From Acidimicrobiaceae bacterium (GTDB lineage: Bacteria; Actinomycetota; Acidimicrobiia; Acidimicrobiales; Aldehydirespiratoraceae), in NCBI GenBank assembly GCA_009835735.1, contig VXWX01000098.1, positions 1-64,000 of the forward strand: a stretch of 64,000 nucleotides of DNA, in the 5' to 3' direction. The number at the start of each line of letters is the position of its first letter. Position 1 is the stretch's first letter. Position numbers and translations under genes: made by a program. This document shows, piece by piece, positions 20,288 to 29,636 of the stretch. A model generated the notes under the pieces. It ran no database searches and had not been told where the DNA came from. It saw only the letters and a list, made by a program, of their open reading frames with translations.

Positions 20288-20377
20288 CAGCTAGAGCGGC
20301 TTTGACGGAGCCCAGAGGACTGAAGAACGGGAGCACTGCGCCAGGGCAACGAAGTAGGCGTCTTCGGCGTCAGCGTC

Positions 20378-20869
20378 CTAAGCGTCCTGCTCCTGATCCG
20401 CCTTCTTGACGATCCGCGGCAGGAACAACTCCTTGGGCACCCGAGGCACGATGAACTCCCATTTGGTGAACGGGTCAAAGCCGTCTAGCTGTTCCTCTGA
20501 CATCAACTCCTTTAGCAGGTGGCTGGCGATGAGCACCTCAAGCGTCAACGACTCGGTCTCATCGGATGAGCGGCGGTACTTGGTCTCGTCGCCGGTGACG
20601 ATGGCCGACTCGATGACGCAGCCGTCCTCTGAGGGGGCGAACGTCGCCTCGTAGATTCCGAATCCGGTCCAGCTGCGATGAGCGAACAGGCGGTTCTCCT
20701 CGATGAAGATGAACCACTTCTCGTCCTGGATCCAGGGGATGTAGCCGCGCCGGATGGCATCCATCTCGTCGTCGGTCCAGACCCGCGAAGGTGGAGGGAT
20801 CGGCTGCGGGATGGCGAGGGGCGCAATCCGCCAGTTGCTACGGCGCGCCTTCGCTCGTCGTGCTCTCAT
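20378..20869 (-). CDS. Conserved hypothetical protein (WTDDEMDAIRRGYIPWIQDEKWFIFIEENRLFAHRSWTGFGIYE)
   Basis: Plausible globular ORF, 4-nt overlap with upstream gene. Confidence 0.7.
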   Translation of the reverse strand: MRARRAKARRSNWRIAPLAIPQPIPPPSRVWTDDEMDAIRRGYIPWIQDEKWFIFIEENRLFAHRSWTGFGIYEATFAPSEDGCVIESAIVTGDETKYRRSSDETESLTLEVLIASHLLKELMSEEQLDGFDPFTKWEFIVPRVPKELFLPRIVKKADQEQDA

Positions 20870-21276
20870 GTTCTCCTGGTGCCGGTATCGCCTGGTTTGA
20901 TCACGAAGTCGCGGCGGTCCCGGTACAGCAGCGCCCGGTTGAGCACGTAGTCGTCGGTCCCCAAGTCAATGTCTGCGCAGTCCGTCATCGTCCAGTACTT
21001 GTGCTCACCCAAGAACAAGTACTCGCGCCGCTGGTTGAAGAACTGGCACTCCACCCCCTCGCCCGCCGCGATCCGAGCACAGAACGCCTCCAGCAGTTCC
21101 TCCTGCCCGTCTCTTTTTGCCACCACATACTCATGCGGCCACGAATTGCGATAGGTCACTGCCTCGCGCCAAGGGGCACCAGCGATCAACCCGATGATGT
21201 CGGCCACCATGGGCCTTGCACCAGGTTCTCGAGTCGCGGTATGCGCCGAACTCGTGGTCTCGCTAGCCATCAGCAC
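20866..21276 (-). CDS. Conserved hypothetical protein (YRNSWPHEYVVAKRDGQEELLEAFC)
   Basis: Plausible globular ORF, translationally coupled to 20378-20869. Confidence 0.7.
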   Translation of the reverse strand: MLMASETTSSAHTATREPGARPMVADIIGLIAGAPWREAVTYRNSWPHEYVVAKRDGQEELLEAFCARIAAGEGVECQFFNQRREYLFLGEHKYWTMTDCADIDLGTDDYVLNRALLYRDRRDFVIKPGDTGTRRT

Positions 21277-21392
21277 AACCCTATGGAGCTCCTATGACAT
21301 CTCTTGGCGGTGACTGGCTGTCTGGCTCGGGCGACAGAGTGCCTACGTAGGCTGCGGTTGAGCCGCCCCAGGGCGGACGACATCAACACCGA

Positions 21393-22256
21393 ATGCCCAT
21401 CGAACCGGAGTGGCTGATGCGACTTGAGGGCCCGTCTTCGGCCGGGTTCATGTACTCCGACACCGGCGGGGATGGTCCGGCGGTCGTCTTCCTGCACGGA
21501 GTGCTGACCAACGGCAGTCTGTGGGACCCTGTCGTCGACAAGCTGCGCGACCGTTACCGCTGCATCGTGCCCGAACTTCCCTTTGGTGCCCATCGCACGC
21601 CGATGCCCGACGACGCAGACCTGGACCTCGAATCGCTGGCCAAGATGATCGCCAGCTTCCTCGTCGAACTCGACCTGCGCGACATCACGCTGGTGTGCAA
21701 CGACTGGGGCGGGGCCCAGCTCGTCATCGCTCCCGGCGGATCAGATCGCGTCGGCGGTCTAGTGCTCGTGTCGTGTGAGGCCTTCGACAACTATCCGCCC
21801 GGCATTCCCGGCCGGCTTCTGTGCCTCAACGCGTCGTTGCCTGGCGGGACCTTCCTGACTGCGCAGCTCCTGCGTCCGCGTCCGATCCGGTACCTGCCGT
21901 TCACGTGCGGGGCCCTTACCAAGAAGCGCATGCCGAACGAGCAGTTCATGGCCTTAATTGAGCCGCTGCGCCACAACCCCAAGGTGCGGCGCGACCTGGA
22001 CAAGTATCTCCGCAGTGTTCCCGCCACGCAGCAATTGCTCGAATGGGCCGAACAGCAGCGGGCATTCACCGGTCCCATCCTCATCGTGTGGGCCCGCGAG
22101 GAGAAGCTGATGCCTCCCAAGCACGCGGAGCGTCTCGCTGAGCACTTCGAGAATGCCGAACTGGTATGGGTCGACGACAGCCGCACGCTGATCCCGATCG
22201 ACCAGCCCGAGGTCCTCATCAACCACCTGGAGCAGTTCCTCGCCCGCACCACCTGA
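21393..22256 (+). CDS. Alpha/beta hydrolase
   Basis: GPAVVFLHGVLTNGSLWDPVVDKLRDRYRCIVPELPFGAH; haloalkane-dehalogenase-like CNDWGGAQ. Confidence 0.85.
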   Translation: MPIEPEWLMRLEGPSSAGFMYSDTGGDGPAVVFLHGVLTNGSLWDPVVDKLRDRYRCIVPELPFGAHRTPMPDDADLDLESLAKMIASFLVELDLRDITLVCNDWGGAQLVIAPGGSDRVGGLVLVSCEAFDNYPPGIPGRLLCLNASLPGGTFLTAQLLRPRPIRYLPFTCGALTKKRMPNEQFMALIEPLRHNPKVRRDLDKYLRSVPATQQLLEWAEQQRAFTGPILIVWAREEKLMPPKHAERLAEHFENAELVWVDDSRTLIPIDQPEVLINHLEQFLARTT

Positions 22257-22280
22257 TCGGCAACACCGACGAGCATCCCT

Positions 22281-23039
22281 CTAGTCCCTGACCGCCACGA
22301 AGTACTCGTAGCAGTAGGCATCGCAGTACTGGCGGCGCATGTCGATCTCGCGCTGGGTCTCGTCGATCAGTTCGCCCGCGGCCTGGTCGTTGGCGTATCG
22401 GGCGCGCAGCGAAGGGAGCTTCTTCTCCAGGGGGGTGTAGTAGTGAGTCCACCACCCTTCGTCGGGAAGGGTCAGGTGGTCCACGACCTCGTAGCCGTGG
22501 GCGGCTATGTCGGCGAGTCTCGACTCCACGTCGGTCATGGGTGGGTAGGCCTCTGCGAAGAACTCGGCTACTGGCTGCGGCCGCGGGTGCGTGGTCCAGC
22601 AGAGTTCGCTGACCATCAGGTAGCCGCCGGGCCGGAGGAGTGGTCGCCACTGTCTCAGAGCGGCAGCGAAACCCATGATGTACGCCGCTCCCTCCGACCA
22701 GACCAAGTCGAACTCGCCGTCATTGAAGGGCAGTTCGTTCATGTCGAAGGCTCGCGTCGTTATGCGGTCGGCCAGCGCGGCCGCTTGTGCCGACTGGTTC
22801 AACTGGGCCAGGAAGGTCTCGTCGACGTCGACCGCGACCACCTGTGCGTTGCGCGAGCGTGCGATCGCAAGTGTCTGCATTCCGGGACCACAGCCGATGT
22901 CAAGCACCCGGGCCTGCTCGGGCAGGCCGGCACACAGCTCCAGGGCAGCCAAGGTCGCGGCGTCCGTGCCGGGGCCCTGCCGGGGAAGCCCCTGGTGGAT
23001 GTCGCGAAACACCGCGTCGAGGCGGGCGTCGCTGCTCAT
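22281..23039 (-). CDS. Class I SAM-dependent methyltransferase
   Basis: ARVLDIGCGPGMQTLAIAR; VDVDETFLAQ; LLRPGGYLMVSELCW. Confidence 0.88.
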   Translation of the reverse strand: MSSDARLDAVFRDIHQGLPRQGPGTDAATLAALELCAGLPEQARVLDIGCGPGMQTLAIARSRNAQVVAVDVDETFLAQLNQSAQAAALADRITTRAFDMNELPFNDGEFDLVWSEGAAYIMGFAAALRQWRPLLRPGGYLMVSELCWTTHPRPQPVAEFFAEAYPPMTDVESRLADIAAHGYEVVDHLTLPDEGWWTHYYTPLEKKLPSLRARYANDQAAGELIDETQREIDMRRQYCDAYCYEYFVAVRD

Positions 23040-23049
23040 GGCCGGGCAC

Positions 23050-23123
23050 CCCTGAATTCCGTCATCGGCCAGCTGGTGCGACATGAGGGCCCGTTTTCGG
23101 CCGGGCTGATGTACTCCGCCTGA
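23050..23123 (+). pseudogene. Remnant or duplicated fragment of the 5' end of the alpha/beta hydrolase gene at 21393
   Basis: 41-bp match, 37/41 identical, between 21419-21459 and 23078-23118; reads LVRHEGPFSAGLMYSA* versus LMRLEGPSSAGFMYSD. Confidence 0.65.
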
Positions 23124-23124
23124 G

Positions 23125-24264
23125 TCACGGCGGGCTGGTTTCGCTCATTGAGCACACGTAGCCGATGGCCGGATCGGCTCGACCTTCGAGCAGTTCCCGG
23201 TAGGTGGCCTCGACGCCGTCGGCGCCGGTCCCGTGCACCACTGTCAGCCATTGCTCGGTGTGGTCGAGAAGGTCGTGGAACGCCCGGGCGCTCCGGTTCG
23301 CGAACTCGTCGGGTCCCCAGTCCCGGACGCGCTTGGCGCTCTGCCCGGGCGCGAAGAAGAACTCGGGTCGGGGCCCGGGGAGGTCGCTGTCGCCGCCCAT
23401 CTCCTCCCAGTGGGTGGCGCCGACAGCGATGGAGAACTTCAGGTTGTCGGCGAAGTGCGTGTGGATCGCCGACCGCACCGGGCCGCTGCCGGCCATGTCG
23501 ACCAGGCCCGAGTGGACCCTGCCGTCGGTCCGGTCGATCTCGTCGTAGGTGATCACCTCGTCGTACAGGCCGAGACCATCGACGAAGGCGCGGTTGCGCG
23601 GTGAGGTCACACCGATGCTGTGATGGCCCTCGCGCCGAGCCAGGCATGCGGCCAAGCAGATCGAGGTCTTCGAGGATGCGCTGGTGACCAGGGTCTGGCC
23701 GGCACCGCGGAACACCCCACCCTCGGCGTCAGCGTCGCCGAGGTAGTCGTCGACGAGGAACGAGGTCATGAACATGCCCCACAGAAGGAGGAACTCGTCA
23801 GCCTTGTCCGGGTTGAACATCGCGTCGGTGGCGACGTCGCGGAAGTCGGTGTAGGTCGCGGCGTGCTGCGCGCGATGCGCCCCGATGTCGCGGAAGGCGA
23901 CTGCGCCCGTTGACCGGGCGACTTCAGGCCGGGCCGGGGCCGTGCTGGAGAGCGGCTCGGCGGCGATCACCACGTCCGACGACATCGGGTAGAAGCCGAA
24001 GTACCGGCCCCCGGCCGCGATGTCGGGGTGGGCCGATTCGATCACCGACCCGAGTCCCATGGCCGGGAGCCGCCCCCATGGTGCCTCTGCGGGGAAGAAG
24101 CCCCAGTAGCCGAGCATGTCGCCGACGACTGCATAGGTCACGTTGTTGGTGGTCAACGCGAACCGCTCGACGGCCAGCCGGATCTGGCCCGGGCTCAACG
24201 CAGTGTTCTCGCCCGCAACGATGCGTGTGCGGCGAAAGTCCCCACGGTCAACCTCAAAGTCCAT
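23125..24264 (-). CDS. DUF2855 family protein
   Basis: VERFALTTNNVTYAVVGDMLGYWGFFPAEAPWGRLPAMGLGSV. Confidence 0.8.
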   Translation of the reverse strand: MDFEVDRGDFRRTRIVAGENTALSPGQIRLAVERFALTTNNVTYAVVGDMLGYWGFFPAEAPWGRLPAMGLGSVIESAHPDIAAGGRYFGFYPMSSDVVIAAEPLSSTAPARPEVARSTGAVAFRDIGAHRAQHAATYTDFRDVATDAMFNPDKADEFLLLWGMFMTSFLVDDYLGDADAEGGVFRGAGQTLVTSASSKTSICLAACLARREGHHSIGVTSPRNRAFVDGLGLYDEVITYDEIDRTDGRVHSGLVDMAGSGPVRSAIHTHFADNLKFSIAVGATHWEEMGGDSDLPGPRPEFFFAPGQSAKRVRDWGPDEFANRSARAFHDLLDHTEQWLTVVHGTGADGVEATYRELLEGRADPAIGYVCSMSETSPP

Positions 24265-24325
24265 GCCCGGATCCTTCTAGCCACTCGTTCCCGTTCTGGT
24301 TCTACATGGCCCCGGGCCACGAGAC

Positions 24326-27300
24326 CTAGACCGACCGAGTGCGGCGCCGCTGCTCGTAGAGGGCTAGGGCGTGCAGCGGGAAGTACTGCCTGTACAGGAC
24401 GTAGTCGAGCAGCGCTGTGCGGAAGAACACGCCGGCCAAGTCCTGCTTGGGCCATTGCCCGTTGGCGTCCTGGGTGTCGATAAGGAACCGCGCGCCCCGT
24501 GAGATCGCGGCCCAATCCGGATCGCCGGCCTCGAGGAGAGCAATCAGCGCCCACGCGGTGTGGATGACCTGGCTCTCGTCGTGCGCGACGTAGCGCCCGG
24601 TCAGGCAACCGCGGTGGTGCTCGCCCCACCCGCCGTCGGGCTGCTGGCAGTCGAGCAGCCAGCGGCAGGCTGCACGCAGCGCCGGATCGCCGCGAACGGC
24701 CCCGGCGGCCAGTAGGCCCCTGATCCCGAAGAAGGTGCCGTAGATGTACTGGACGCCCCAAACGCCTCGCCACGACCCGGAGTGCTCCTGGGCTTGGCGC
24801 AGCCACGAGTCAGCTCGCGTGACAGCTTCGGTGACCTCCGCGTCCAGAACCTGAGGTGAGTGCTGCCGGCAGGCGGCGAACGCGGCCAGGCAGGACGCCG
24901 TGCACTCGACATGGGAATGCTCGGTCATCGACTCGCCGAACATCTCCGCAGGATTGAGCCACTCGAGGCCGACGTCTGAACGCCGCGACTCGTAGCTGCC
25001 GAAACCGCCGTCGCGGTTCTGGCCTCGCAGCATGAAGCGGACGGCGTCGCCGAGCTCCGCCGGGCTGGCGACCTCGGGGTCGGCCGCGATCATGCCCCGC
25101 ACCGCCTCTGCCGTGCAGTCCGTAACCGGCCAGCCGTGCCACGCCCCGGCGAAGCACCAGCCACCCTTGGGGTCCATCCGGAAAGCTTCGCGGAAACCCT
25201 CGAAGCTGGTGCCGATCTGTTGGCGGCGCAGGAAGTCGGCGCCGCGCCGCCGCGCGCCGTCGATCCCCTCGACCTCCGGTACGGTCGCCAGCGCCTGCAG
25301 GGCGAATCCGGTGTCCCAGGAGGCGCTTCTGGCCCCGGTGACGCGTGTTCCGGCCTCCTCGTCCTCCCAGATCCAGCCCTCGAGTTGCGCCAGAGCCTTC
25401 CGGCAGTCGGCGTCGCCGGGATCATGCAGCCACAGGCAGACAATGTTGAGAAGGCCGCTGACCGGGGAGATGCTCATGTGGTCGGTGGTCTGTAGCTCCC
25501 ATCGGATGCGATCGATGAGATCGTCGGTGCAGTGGGCCCGGAAGCGCTTGCTTCCGAACCGTTCGTACGATCGTGCGAGCCAGTATCCAGCTCGCAGGCA
25601 CACTCCGGGACGCGCGAAGAGGTCGGCGTCGCGCAGCCGGTTGCGGGACGCGGCGAAGTCGATGTCGGCGAACCCGTCACCGAACAACTCCTCCCGTAGT
25701 GATGCGATCACAGGCGTGACGGGTGCTTGGAACCGCGCCGGGTAGATGGCTGCCATCGCCATGTAGATGAGCCGCGTGTGGCAGTACCAGTTCGAAGGAT
25801 GCAGCGGCACCCGGCGCGGCAGCCGCCACAACTCCGGCAGCACAGGGTTGACGCCCTGCCAGTCGTAGAGATTGAGCAGAGCCAGCCAGAACTTTCCCCA
25901 GGTGGGGATGCTGAGCACTCCCTCTGCCCGCAGGAAACGCCGGGCTGGCGCGATCAACGGATCGTCCTGATCGACGCCGAGCAGTCTCGCCGCGACGTAG
26001 ACCAGGGTGGTGACGAACAGGTGCGGTGGCGAGTGCTCGTGCAGACCCCAGGTGCCTCCCACGAGGCGGGTATGTTCGAAGGAGCGCAGCACGAGCCGGC
26101 GCCGTTCCGGGTCGAGCGGCTGCTCCGTGATGTGGTGCAGCAGCACATACTGCGCGGTGAGCATGGGGCACCACACCATCTCACCTTCCCAGCAGCCGTC
26201 CTCTCCCTGAAGATTCAACAAGTGTGAGGTCGCGCTCCTGAGCGCCGAAGAGGCGTCGGGCGGGTCGGACTCCTCGGTGCGGCCGGGTTTGGGATCCGCG
26301 CTAAGCCGCGGCATGGAGACCGGAAACGCGTTGGACAGGGTTCCCCGAGCACGTTCCTCCTTCGCTGCGACATCGCCCGCTGTGCGAATCTGCCGCATCC
26401 CGCGACCGAGCGAGAGGAAGCGAACCCCGAGCGCGTGCACTATGTGGCGTGTCCGGCGCAAGGCGGAAGGCTTGTAGGACTGCGTGATCTCCCTAACGAC
26501 CGCCCGTACCGACGTCGCGCCAACGGCCCGACTCAGGCTCACAACCGAGGTGTCCTCACAGGCCAGCAGCCGGATGGTCAGGTCACGGATCGCCGGCTTC
26601 TCCCGCCACTGCCGGTAGATCGTGTTCCTGAGCGCGACGGTCTCCAGGCTGCGGTCGGCGAACACTTCATACAGCCCCATGGCCAGGAGCTCCGGCGCGC
26701 GGGTTTCCTGGAGCCGACCCTTGGCGAAGCCGCGGAAGTCACCGCTCTCGGCCAGCGCGAACGCATCGCCGAAGCCGAGGGTCATCCCCACCGCCGTCAG
26801 CGGGTGGTAGTGCCCGGCGGCATCCCCGATGAGGACGCGACTGGGGGTCCCGTAGGTGTGGCGCAGCCTCCACGTACTGGTCGCCGCGAGGAACCGACGG
26901 TTCCGCAGAGCTTCGAGGAACGCTGGTCCGAGGGTGCTCGGCAGGCTGCCGGCGTACGACGCCGCCAGAGCGTCGGCTATGCCCCGAGTCGAATACCCCG
27001 GCGGGATGTCCATGATCAGCCGGACGGAATGCTCCCCCACGCGATAAATCAGAATCGGACTGCGCCCGGCGCATACGACATGCCCGTATCCCTCGAACGG
27101 CAACCTCACGCCGTTCAGCATCACTCCAAGCATCCGAGAGTAGGCTTGCGGCCTCGTGGACAAGCCCAAAGACTGGCGCACCACCGAGGCTCGACCGTCC
27201 GCTCCGACAATCAGCTTGGCCGCGACCGATCCGGCTTCGCCGTCGCAGGTGAAGGAGACCCGGTCACCCTCGATCCCGCGCACACGCGCGTTCATCATGA

Positions 27301-27676
27301 GATCGACACTCGGCTCGTCCTCGACGGCTCGACGCAGTCGCGAGACCAGCCTCGCGTGTTCCCACGCCACACCGTGACGTCCGTCTGGATAGGGAAGGAG
27401 TATCGGCTCCAAGCCGTCTTCGGGGAACACGACGAATCCTTCCCCCGGAGTGCAGTCGGCCTCCTCATCAGGCTCTATTCCGAGTTCGCGGAGTATCCGC
27501 ACCGACGGTGGATGCAGCCACTCACCGGCCAGCCGCTTGGAGGTGTTCGGGTTCGCTTCCAGTAGGACGACCGAGTAACCGTTCCGGGCGTGGGCCAGCG
27601 CGCACAGGCTGCCCACCGGACCGGCGCCGACTATGGCGACGTCGTAACGGCGGGGTTCGGCGCTTGGGCTCGCCAC
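24326..27676 (-). CDS. Bifunctional squalene epoxidase-like / oxidosqualene cyclase-like fusion protein
   Basis: N-half FAD monooxygenase (IVGAGPVGS; IVGADGR; GDAAGHYHPLTAVGMT); C-half cyclase with QW-type repeats, NWYCHTR, WPVTDCTAEAV, EWLNPAEMFGE...VECTAS, NGQWPKQDLAGVFFRT. Confidence 0.85.
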   Translation of the reverse strand: MASPSAEPRRYDVAIVGAGPVGSLCALAHARNGYSVVLLEANPNTSKRLAGEWLHPPSVRILRELGIEPDEEADCTPGEGFVVFPEDGLEPILLPYPDGRHGVAWEHARLVSRLRRAVEDEPSVDLMMNARVRGIEGDRVSFTCDGEAGSVAAKLIVGADGRASVVRQSLGLSTRPQAYSRMLGVMLNGVRLPFEGYGHVVCAGRSPILIYRVGEHSVRLIMDIPPGYSTRGIADALAASYAGSLPSTLGPAFLEALRNRRFLAATSTWRLRHTYGTPSRVLIGDAAGHYHPLTAVGMTLGFGDAFALAESGDFRGFAKGRLQETRAPELLAMGLYEVFADRSLETVALRNTIYRQWREKPAIRDLTIRLLACEDTSVVSLSRAVGATSVRAVVREITQSYKPSALRRTRHIVHALGVRFLSLGRGMRQIRTAGDVAAKEERARGTLSNAFPVSMPRLSADPKPGRTEESDPPDASSALRSATSHLLNLQGEDGCWEGEMVWCPMLTAQYVLLHHITEQPLDPERRRLVLRSFEHTRLVGGTWGLHEHSPPHLFVTTLVYVAARLLGVDQDDPLIAPARRFLRAEGVLSIPTWGKFWLALLNLYDWQGVNPVLPELWRLPRRVPLHPSNWYCHTRLIYMAMAAIYPARFQAPVTPVIASLREELFGDGFADIDFAASRNRLRDADLFARPGVCLRAGYWLARSYERFGSKRFRAHCTDDLIDRIRWELQTTDHMSISPVSGLLNIVCLWLHDPGDADCRKALAQLEGWIWEDEEAGTRVTGARSASWDTGFALQALATVPEVEGIDGARRRGADFLRRQQIGTSFEGFREAFRMDPKGGWCFAGAWHGWPVTDCTAEAVRGMIAADPEVASPAELGDAVRFMLRGQNRDGGFGSYESRRSDVGLEWLNPAEMFGESMTEHSHVECTASCLAAFAACRQHSPQVLDAEVTEAVTRADSWLRQAQEHSGSWRGVWGVQYIYGTFFGIRGLLAAGAVRGDPALRAACRWLLDCQQPDGGWGEHHRGCLTGRYVAHDESQVIHTAWALIALLEAGDPDWAAISRGARFLIDTQDANGQWPKQDLAGVFFRTALLDYVLYRQYFPLHALALYEQRRRTRSV

Positions 27677-27752
27677 CGCGCCATAGTAGTAGCAACACTC
27701 TCTGGGAGAGTCGCCGCCGACGGGTCCCGCGGCTGAGCCGGACCGTTGCTGG

Positions 27753-28412
27753 TTAGTTCCCGGTAGTCAGGGTCGACAGGTAGTCGAGAACCTCCTGCTC
27801 GGAGACTACGTCGGCGTACTTGGCGTCGAGATCGAACAGGTTGGACTCGTGGATCTTCGGGTCGCGGTCCCCGCAGGCGTCGCGCACGACTATGGGAACA
27901 AAGCCGTGCTGGCAGGCGTCCAGCGCGGTGGCCCGCACGCAGCCGCTGGTGGAGACGCCGGTGTGGATCAGCGTGTCGACCCCCATCGAGGTGAGCGTCG
28001 ATGCCAGCGACGTTCCGAAGAAGCTTGAGGCGTACTGCTTGACCACCACGATCTCGCCGTCCACGGGAGCCAGCCCCTCGCCGTAGGCGCCCAGCGGGCT
28101 GCCCTGGACGAGGCACTCCAACGCGCCGACCTTGCGGAAGAAGATCCCGCCGTCGGCCCCGCCGGGCTGGAACTCGATCCTGGAGTGCACAACCGGAATC
28201 CCGGTCTCCCGGGCGGCGGTCAGCACCCGCTGGCACGACGCTCGGGCGTCCTCCACCCCGGCGTAGAGGGGGGACTCGGGATCCAGGTAGGCCAGGCAGA
28301 AGTCGATCACCACCAGGGCCGGGCGCGCCCCGAACCCCAGCCTCCGGTTGAACCCTGCCTGCCGGTAGTCCTCGGCCAGCGCCTCGCCCGTCTTGGCTTC
28401 CCGCGACGTCAT
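27753..28412 (-). CDS. Isochorismatase-family cysteine hydrolase
   Basis: PALVVIDFCLAYLD...; THTGVSTSGCVRATALDA-type active-site segment (IHTGVSTSGCVRATALDACQHGF). Confidence 0.88.
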   Translation of the reverse strand: MTSREAKTGEALAEDYRQAGFNRRLGFGARPALVVIDFCLAYLDPESPLYAGVEDARASCQRVLTAARETGIPVVHSRIEFQPGGADGGIFFRKVGALECLVQGSPLGAYGEGLAPVDGEIVVVKQYASSFFGTSLASTLTSMGVDTLIHTGVSTSGCVRATALDACQHGFVPIVVRDACGDRDPKIHESNLFDLDAKYADVVSEQEVLDYLSTLTTGN

Positions 28413-29605
28413 GCCACGATCCCGTCGGCCCGCAGCCGCTCGACGGCGTCCGCATCCAACCCGAGGATCCCGCCCAGCACCTCGTCGTTGTGCTCGCCCA
28501 GCGCCGGGCCCGACCAGTTGATCGAGCCGGGGGTCCCGGACAGCTTCGGCACGATGTTCTGCATGGGAATGGCCCCGAAGTCGGCGCTGTCGACCCAGGC
28601 TATGGCCTCACGGGCCTCGAAGTGCTCGTCGGCCAGCATCTCCGGGGCCCGGTAGATCTGGCCGTTGGGAACCGCGTACTCGTCGAGGATCCGCCGCAGC
28701 TCGTCGGCGTCGAGGGTGGCCGTCCACCCCGCGATCATCTCGTCCAACTCCTGCTGGTGGTCGCCCCGGGCGATGTGGGTCGCGAAGCGGGGATCGGTGC
28801 CCAGCTCGGGCCGGCCCATCGCCTCAGCCATGCGCCGCCACACGGTGTCCTGATTGGCCGAGATCAGATGGATCCTGCCGTCGCGGGTCGGGTAGGCGTT
28901 GGCCGGCGCGATGTTGGGGATCATCGACCCGGTGCGCTCGCGGATGAAACCGGCGACGTGGTACTCGGTCAGCAGCGACTCCATCACTGCCAGCACCGAC
29001 TCGTAGAGCGCGGCGTCGACGATCTGGCCCCGGCCGGTGCGCTCCCGCGCGTGCAGGGCGTTCAGCGTGCCGATGGTGGCGAACATGGCGGTGAGGGTGT
29101 CGCCGATGCTGATCCCGGTCCGGCTCGGCATCTTCTCCGGGTCGCCGGTGGTGTAGCGGATGCCTCCCATAGCCTCGCCGATGTTGCCGAAACCGGGCTT
29201 GGAGGAGTACGGCCCGGTCTGGCCGTAGCCCGACACCCGGGTGACGATCAGCTTCGGATTGGCGGCCTGCAGGTCCTCGGGATCGAGTCCCCAGCGCTCC
29301 AGCGTGCCTGGACGGAAGTTCTCCAGCAGCACGTCCGCGCCGGCGGCCAGCCGGCGCACCAGGTCCTGGCCGGCTTGCTCGCGCAGGTTGATGGTGACCG
29401 ACTTCTTGCCCCGGCCCACCACCGGCCACCACAGCGACTTGCCGTCGGCCTTCTCCTGGCCCCAGGCCCGCATCGGGTCGCCGCTGCCCGGCGGCTCGAC
29501 CTTGATCACCTCGGCCCCGTGGTCGGCCAGCAACTGGCCGCAGAACGGCCCGGCCAGCAGCGTGCCCACCTCGATCACCCGAATGTCAGTGAGAGCTCCG
29601 GCCAT
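28409..29605 (-). CDS. Family III CoA transferase (CaiB/BaiF)
   Basis: IRVIEVGTLLAGPFCGQLLADHGAEVIKVEPPGSGDPMR; start trimmed to ATG at 29605. Confidence 0.92.
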   Translation of the reverse strand: MAGALTDIRVIEVGTLLAGPFCGQLLADHGAEVIKVEPPGSGDPMRAWGQEKADGKSLWWPVVGRGKKSVTINLREQAGQDLVRRLAAGADVLLENFRPGTLERWGLDPEDLQAANPKLIVTRVSGYGQTGPYSSKPGFGNIGEAMGGIRYTTGDPEKMPSRTGISIGDTLTAMFATIGTLNALHARERTGRGQIVDAALYESVLAVMESLLTEYHVAGFIRERTGSMIPNIAPANAYPTRDGRIHLISANQDTVWRRMAEAMGRPELGTDPRFATHIARGDHQQELDEMIAGWTATLDADELRRILDEYAVPNGQIYRAPEMLADEHFEAREAIAWVDSADFGAIPMQNIVPKLSGTPGSINWSGPALGEHNDEVLGGILGLDADAVERLRADGIVA

Positions 29606-29636
29606 GATCCCCCTCCCCGTTATCCTCGGCTCCATC

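Noticed and set aside
15240-21300. Integrase or transposase expected for an island at tRNA-Pro
   Set aside because: No ORF with recombinase motifs found, so the island call stays tentative.
22443-23123. 226-aa plus-strand ORF
   Set aside because: Mostly antisense to the methyltransferase; only the last ~25 codons carry hydrolase-like sequence, reported as a gene remnant.
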